Source of the DNA: Mytilus californianus | Lineage: Eukaryota; Mollusca; Bivalvia; Mytilida; Mytilidae | Assembly (NCBI RefSeq): GCF_021869535.1 | Contig: NW_026262712.1 | Coordinates: 112,775,640-112,839,639 of the forward strand | DNA: 64,000 nt | Reading direction: 5' to 3' | Part shown: one piece after another, positions 58,010 through 64,000 of the stretch | Layout: each line of letters begins with the position of its first letter | How positions within the stretch are numbered: the stretch's first letter is position 1 | Notes under the pieces: model-generated | What the model was told of the DNA's origin: nothing | Database searches by the model: none | The model's input: only the letters and a program-made list of their open reading frames with translations | Translations under genes and position numbers: made by a program

Positions 58010-59320
58010 AATAAATTATCATGTCTAACTACGTTGTATATAGTTATACTATTTCATTGTTTATTTTGTCAAGTTGGTATTGCTATTTTCCTGTGTACTG
58101 TCTTTTTAAATAGAAAAATATGGGAACAAAAATATATGAACCCCCATTTAGGTGCATGAGGGAGTTAAACATACTATAGGTACTAGTAGGAGGGTGTGTC
58201 ACGTCGAGCAAGTCAAACTTGCACCTTTAAATGTCGACCAGAGAAATAATAAAAGGTTCATGACAGAACATATAATGTTGTGTTGTCAAACCACTGTTCC
58301 ATGTAAGGGGAAAGGGTGCTTGGTCACTAATATGTTTATCCCCGACATATTATTTGTGTGCCTCTTCAAAGTCAGCCGCCTGTAATTCAAAGGTTGTCGT
58401 TTGTTGCTGTGTGTCTTATTGATTTTCATTAATTATTTTATCATAATTTAGGCCGCTGGTTTTTCCGTTTGAAAATTTCAAATTTTAAAATGTTGCGGCT
58501 TTTTATACCGTACTGCAAGAAAATAACGCCAATTGGTTTCTGGTGAAAAGTTGTCTTATTTGCAATCATACGACATCTTCTCATTTTGTAATCAAAACTA
58601 AATCAACCTGGTAAAATTGTTTTTCTTTGTAATGACACTATAATACGCAATTACTCATACTACTGAAGGGTTTTCCACTCATCCATATTTATATTGGATA
58701 AGAAAATTTGGTGAAAATAATAGGTTTTGGTTTAAAAAGTAAGTTTGACCTTTTTTAAATGTTTGATTCGAGCGTCACTGTGTAACGAAGTCAGTAAGTT
58801 GATAAATAATTTTATTATGTAATTACAAAGTTAAGACTGTTTCTAAAGTTCAAATGTTAGATTGTACACAAACTGTCTCTAAAGTTGAATTGTTCGAATG
58901 TTCATATCGTCACACGGACACCTGATCGTATAGTGGTATAACTGTTCAGTCCTGACTGAGTTATTCGAATGGTTAGTGAATTATTTCCAGCCTACCCACA
59001 AGGGGGGAGACCTTGGCGGAATCTCCTGTCGGAATCTATCTGTACAAATCTATCTGCCGTTTGAGTCCAAAGCTGGATCTTATATAGTTCAGTGGTCCAT
59101 ACAAACGGTCCATAGCTGTAGGCCGGTTACGTAGTAGTCTGGTTGTGGAGTAATACTAGTCTGTGGTTAATTGTCAAACTATGCAATTAACCCCTGACGG
59201 ATACATGTTATTTCACAGTAGACATGGTCATTTATTGGCTGCAGGGTATATGTCTATAATATTCGTACAGATTGTTATTAAGTGTCTAAAGGTTACATGT
59301 AATCGTTTCGGATTTGCTGT
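58010..59320. other. 3' flank of C1q copy 3 and further segment 3 sequence
   Basis: 58140-58240 matches 26440-26560 and 40950-41060 (GGTGTGTCACGTCGA, AAACTTGCACCTTTAAATGT, CGACCAGAG). A tail-repeat copy is at 58290-58590. From about 58600 it diverges from the other segments. 58900-59320 holds unrecognised sequence with a GAGACCTTGGCGGAATCTCC stretch, possibly part of another element. Confidence 0.45.
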
Positions 59321-59808
59321 ATTTAGTTACTTCCTGATGATAAACGTATGGAACACAATTGTGTTACATAATGCCTTCAATCCAAAATAGAACGAAAGTT
59401 CAATAAAATACGGTATTTTTCTTCCTGTAGGTTATTCTAATAGTTTATTGTAAGGTTTCCGGTAACCATCACCACATATCTAAAGTTTATAAAGTTCGGC
59501 AAATCCAACATCTGGATACATAGAGTTCATATGGTTCATAAAGTTCAATATTTGGGTATATATTGTGCATACTTTTTCCCGTCACCATCATAGCATATTG
59601 TTCCTCTACTACTGGAAAGTGCGCAATTCTTCGTACAAGTGTCGGTCATCATCTGCTAATGGATCCGGCCATTGACGTTGTAAGGTTTACCATCTAGTCC
59701 CATTACTAAGTTGTTGACGTATCTATCTCTAGGTAAATCTTTCTCAAGAGACTATTAACTATTTAGTTACTTCCTGATGATAAACGTATGGAACACAATT
59801 GTGTTACA
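59321..59808. repeat. 48-bp direct repeats flanking 392 bp, then a dispersed-repeat core
   Basis: ATTTAGTTACTTCCTGATGA and the following bases to GTGTTACA occur at 59321-59368 and again at 59761-59808 without visible difference. The second copy runs into GACGAAACGCGCGTCTGACG (59825-59850), the same core as in the 1372-1534 family. The 392 bp between has no gene. Confidence 0.75.
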
Positions 59809-60039
59809 ACTGATGATTCTTTTGTAGACGAAACGCGCGTCTGACGTACTAAATTTTAATTATGGTAACTTGTGTTATTGTACATGTTTTGTATTCTTGT
59901 CTTTGTTTTATAGTGATTAAGATTATAACACAATGTTTACTGCTGTACCCCAACTTTTGACATTTTTACCTATGATGTCTGTTTGTTTGCTCACACATTG
60001 TTGTCAATATAATGGAGTTCTATGCGACTGTCATATAAA

Positions 60040-60225
60040 GGTTTAATCCACTATTTGCTAGAAGAGAAAATGCCTGTAAAAAGTCAGGAATATGACAGTT
60101 GTTTTCCATTCGTTAGAATTGTTTGAGCTTTTGATTTTACCATTTTATAAGAGACTTTCCATTTTGAACTTTCCTTCGAGTTCGGTTGTTTTGTTATTTT
60201 ACTTTTTGCATGCGCAATAAATCAT
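60040..60225 (+). repeat. Dispersed repeat, same family as 11220-11335
   Basis: AATGCCTGTAAAAAGTCAGG, AATATGACAGTTG, CCATTCGTTAGAATTG, GAGACTTTCCATTTTGAAC, TTCGAGTTCGGTTGTTTTG. Probably the tail of another retroelement. Confidence 0.6.
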
Positions 60226-60239
60226 AACTACTTTACCAT

Positions 60240-61280
60240 TTGTGAAATGTTCACCTAGGGAAAACACATTAACAGATACTTTTTTCTAAAATGTTTTTCT
60301 TGGGAACAGATAATTAATATTACCTTTTAGTGAAATGTTTCCCGTGGGAACACATTCTAATGGTCCTCTAGGGAGCACATAGCTTAATTTGCCTATGCGG
60401 AACAAATTTGTCAAAAATACCATTCAGTGAATGTTCTCACGGGGAACACATACTTAAAGTTACCATTTAGTTAAATATTCCCCTGGGGAGCAATGTAATG
60501 CTCATCTTTGGAGTGCATAGCTTAATGTGCCTCTGTGGAAAAGATTTATCAAAAGCTGCTTTTCAATAATATGCTTTTCGTATGACTATGCGGAACAAAT
60601 TTGTAAAAAAAACACTATTCGGTGAAATGTTCTTCTAAGAACATTGAAATGTTCTCACGGGGAACACATACTTAAAGTTACCATTTAATGAAATATTACC
60701 CTGGAGAGCAATGCAATGCTCCTCTTTGGAGTGCATAGCTTAATGTGCCTCTGGTGAACAGATTTATCAAAAGTTACTTTTTAATGATATGCTTCTTTTG
60801 AGATCATTGACATGTTTCCATGGGGAACACATAATAAAAATTTACCATTTGATGAAATGTTTTTCGGCGACCACATTTAAAAATTATAACTTAGTCGAAA
60901 GTTATAAATGACTGAGTGGCCAAAACGGTATCCCTCCTAGCAGTATTTCATAGCTTAAGACTTTTTAATATCTGTGGAGAATATTGTAATAGAGAGATCA
61001 ATGAGTCATTTATAACTGAAAGATAATTTTTGTATGTGGTCCCCAGAGGAATATTCCAATGTTCTCCATGTGAACATTTCACTAAATTTGTCCTTTTATT
61101 AGGTGTTCCCCGGGGGAACATTTCACTAAATGGTAACTTTCGATATGTGCTCCCTAGATGCACATTAAGCTACGTATTCCCCAGAAGAACATTTTACTAA
61201 AATAAAAACTTTGATAAAATGTCCACAGAGTAACATTGCAATGTTCCCCAGGGGAACATTTCACCAAATAGTAAAATTGT
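60240..61280. repeat. Inverted minisatellite of GGGGAACA / TGTTCCCC units
   Basis: The left part (60240-60870) carries repeated words GAAATGTTC, CGGGGAACACATACTTAAAG, TTACCATTTA and GGAGTGCATAGCTTAATGTG, including a ~202-bp tandem duplication (about 60389-60590 and 60591 on). The right part (61035-61270) has the same words in the opposite orientation: CCCGGGGGAACATTTCACTA, AATGGTAACTTTC, GTGCTCCC, TGCACATTAAGCTA. The two halves face each other around about 60870-61030. Confidence 0.82.
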
Positions 61281-61324
61281 TATGTATCATTACGCATATG
61301 CAAATGTAGATAAAGGTGATAATT

Positions 61325-61440
61325 TGCTACTTCCGGTTTAAGAAATTTATTTCCGGTTTCATATGAAAGGTTTTTCCACAATTATTCCGAAACATATATG
61401 GTTTCTTTGTACTTTGCTTAAAATAAGAGAGATGATTTAA
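61325..61440 (-). repeat. Inverted relative of the CCGGAAGT repeat
   Basis: ACTTCCGGTTTAAGAAATTT, ATTTCCGGTTTCATATGA, AACATATATGGTTTCTTTGT, AAAATAAGAGAGATGATTTA: complements of the units at 46980-47420. Confidence 0.55.
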
Positions 61441-61549
61441 TACTTTTGGTTTAATAAAATCACACGTTATCAACCATGGGAACGGGTGGAAAACAAATAT
61501 CCTATTCCTGACTTGGTACGGGCATTTTCAGAGGAATAGAAATAACTTA

Positions 61550-64000
61550 ATAAATTGGACAACACAGTAGACAACATCAACCACAAACACCCGACTCATC
61601 TGAAAACAAGATTATGTGTCCATAGGACAACACAACAGACAACACAACAGAAAACACCAACCACAAACACCCGACTCATCTGAAAACAAGATTATGTGTC
61701 CATAGGACATCAAGCCAATCAATATTACTGGTCCATATTTCGTGAAACACGCATGAGATCTGGATGTATTATTAAATAGTTCACTTCATAATGAACAAGA
61801 AGTCAACAACCTGTAAAAGAGAAGCGATAAATAAGATAACAAACTCATAAGGTAGTCGAAAACGAACTGACAAATCAGTGGTTTTCTTTTGTTGCTATAT
61901 CATCTTTGTTTTTCGTTTATTGTTTTATACAGTGTGCTGTTGCACTACTGTTCGCGGTTAGGAGAGGTTTGGGCGTCCCTAAACGTGTTTATTCCCGCAA
62001 CAGTCTGCATGCGCCTGTTCCAAGTATGGATTCTGTATTTCAGTGGTTGTCTTTTTATGCTGTATATCATATTTGTTTTTTCGTTAATTTTAAAGTACAT
62101 TTTGTTTTTGTGTTGCAGTGTCCAAGGTTAGTAGGAGGATTCAGCACTCCAAAGTTTAACCCCGCCCCATTCTGTATGTTCCTGTCCCAAGGCAGAAGGC
62201 AGTAATTAAGTGACTGTCGTTTGTTTCTATATATCAATTATGGTTTTTGTTTCCTTTCTTGTACATAGATCAGGTCGTTTGTTTTCTTGTTTGGATTGTA
62301 ATATGTTTTGTTATGTCGGGGTCGTTTATAGCTGTCTATGCGATTTGCGTTTTGCATTGTTAAATGCCGGTGACCTACAGCAACTATTAATTTCTTCTAA
62401 GTCCGTTGGGGGTCTGATGGAAAATTGTCTCATTGGCAATCATATCACATATCCTTATTTTAAAGTGTTTATTTCATTATTTAAGTTAATTTGATACAAA
62501 CTACTGTGGATTCATCAATGTTCGTGGGATACCCATTTTTGTGGTTTTCAAAGGGTATAAAAAAAACAGTCATTCAATTATTCCATGAAGTGAAAACTTA
62601 CCTCAGGTGTTTTTGGCTAAACCGCAAAATCAAAGATCCACGAAATTACAGTTTCACTTATTCCAAGAAAATAAAGTATCCACATTAACTGAGACCAACA
62701 CTTTAGTTTACCTTAAACCAAAACTTTAACCTATTACGTAGACCATGAAATCCGGGTTTTATCAAATACATATTAAACAATTCACTGCATAATGAACGTA
62801 TGTACTAAGTTTCAAGTTGATACGACCAAAAACTACTTTAACCCAAATCTAAATGCCAACCTGATACAATAACAGACTAACGGACTAAAGTAACTCCTAA
62901 ACTAATTATATTCTGCCTGGCCGATAGTCTATTTCGTTTTTTCTTCTCTTAAAAAAAGAGCCTACTTTAAATGTTCAATGTTACTTGTGTTACTCCAAAT
63001 ATAAGGTTGACAGTCCAAAGTTAAAATTTCCATTTTTTTTTTTTGACATCTTACCCATTTCAGTGGGGTTTTGATGTAGCTGCATACATCAGTGACCGCG
63101 GTGTTGAAAGGACCACGCTTAGTCTAATATCAAACGTTTCTGTTTCACGGTTTGGACACGTCTTGTGATAAACCTCAATAACAGACACAAAGACACGCAG
63201 TGATGACTCAATTATTTCAGGGCGCTGTTTACAAGGAGGATCCTGTGATCTGTTTAACAAACAATCTAAAGATTAAAGTTTATAAGCTATGAACAGTATA
63301 CTTACATGTACGATCAACTTTAGTCGTAAGATTTTTCGTGAAACTGATCATTGATGATAGTTTACATTGACAAACCTGTAAATGGTCAAATCTTTGACCA
63401 AGAATAGTCTTTATTTTCGGAAAGCATATAACAGAATAAAACAATCTACATAATGAAATATAAAAAGCATATTAATACAGTCAATTAATCAAATGTCATT
63501 AATCTAATTTAGATAATAAATAAGCATATTAACTAATTGGTAATAAATCAAAGAAGATGTAAAATTGTTGATATTTCACCATACACAATAGTTGTACGGT
63601 TTGCATTTGAATTTAAAAAAAAAATAGTTTCTAAAGTGCGCAGCCAAATATCAATACGTTTTGTAATTATATATCTTTAAAATTGTTTGTTTGAAAAAAA
63701 ATTATTGTAATTATTGCAATCTTTCATAATTTGCATTGTATGTACTTATTCGGCTCAGTTTTTGGAACTGTGATTAGCAATATAACATTATCCTATTCTA
63801 TTATAATCTGTATTTACTCATTTATTTGTATGATTTAAACTAAATATTATGGGTGGTTTGTAACTGAGAACATACATCAGATACTTTACATAGGAACATA
63901 TTGTATAAAACTTACTGAAAAAATAATACTGACATTACAATATTTTATTCAATAGTTTATTAAAAAAATGTAGTTATACTCCAATAGGGTTGAGGCATAC
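61550..64000. repeat. Segment 3 flank, paralogous to 28370-30440
   Basis: Matches segment 1 over most of its length: ACCCGACTCATCTGAAAAC, GTTCACTTCATAATGAAC, a tail repeat at 61920-62460 (against 28580-28965), GGGCGCTGTTTACAAG (63220), the foldback at 63260-63350, and TATTTTCGGAAAGCATATAA (against 29838). Within it, 61560-61640 and 61640-61710 are two tandem copies of a ~65-bp stretch ending ATGTGTCCATAGGAC. The window ends inside the match (CCAATAGGGTTGA, as at 30423). No gene. Confidence 0.75.

Overview
This is a eukaryotic, AT-rich, repeat-dense window that looks like a bivalve mollusc and most likely a marine mussel (Mytilus). The reasons are short secreted C1q-domain genes with phase-1 introns, a large family expanded in mussels, and many interspersed repeat tails that I recognise from mussel genomes. 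The species call is inference; nothing here is bacterial or viral. The only convincing protein-coding genes are three paralogous C1q-domain genes, all on the + strand, at about 10.8-12.8 kb, 35.9-38.7 kb and 56.7-58.0 kb. Each has a signal-peptide exon, a short stalk exon with cysteine(s) and a C1q-domain exon. Copies 1 and 2 are intact (177 and 179 codons). Copy 3 has a stop codon at the signal-peptide cleavage site, a weakened TATA box and a repeat fragment in its promoter, although its C1q exon is open. The genes lie in three related segments (about 10.4-30.5, 35.5-45.1 and 56.3-64.0 kb) that share flanking sequence as well as exons, so this is a tandem segmental triplication that has since taken up different insertions. 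|| Layout. 1-10 kb: a 53-bp minisatellite and several inverted-repeat DNA elements, two of them nested, with no gene. 10.4-13.3 kb: C1q copy 1, with an inserted element in intron 2. 13.3-18.7 kb: a 540-bp satellite in five-monomer higher-order blocks. 19.45-25.88 kb: a degenerate DNA transposon coding for a Mutator-like (mutsd-type) transposase and a possible DEDDh exonuclease domain, with matching inverted ends and absent from segment 2. 25.9-30.5 kb: shared segment flank. 32.4-33.9 kb: a 96/98-bp satellite. 34.1-35.1 kb: the end of a retroelement. 35.5-45.1 kb: segment 2 with C1q copy 2, a tRNA-derived SINE and a MITE. 45-48 kb: degenerate tandem repeats. 48.4-54 kb: a cluster of reverse-transcriptase remnants, including one fragment between two identical 117-bp direct repeats. 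56.3-64 kb: segment 3 with C1q copy 3 and an inverted minisatellite. || The intact C1q products are predicted secreted lectin-like or opsonin-like molecules of innate immunity. Everything else is mobile or repetitive DNA. Comparing the three segments shows empty sites for several insertions, so the window is a small natural record of how an immune-gene cluster grows and decays. All identity statements come from reading by eye; no alignment or database search was run.
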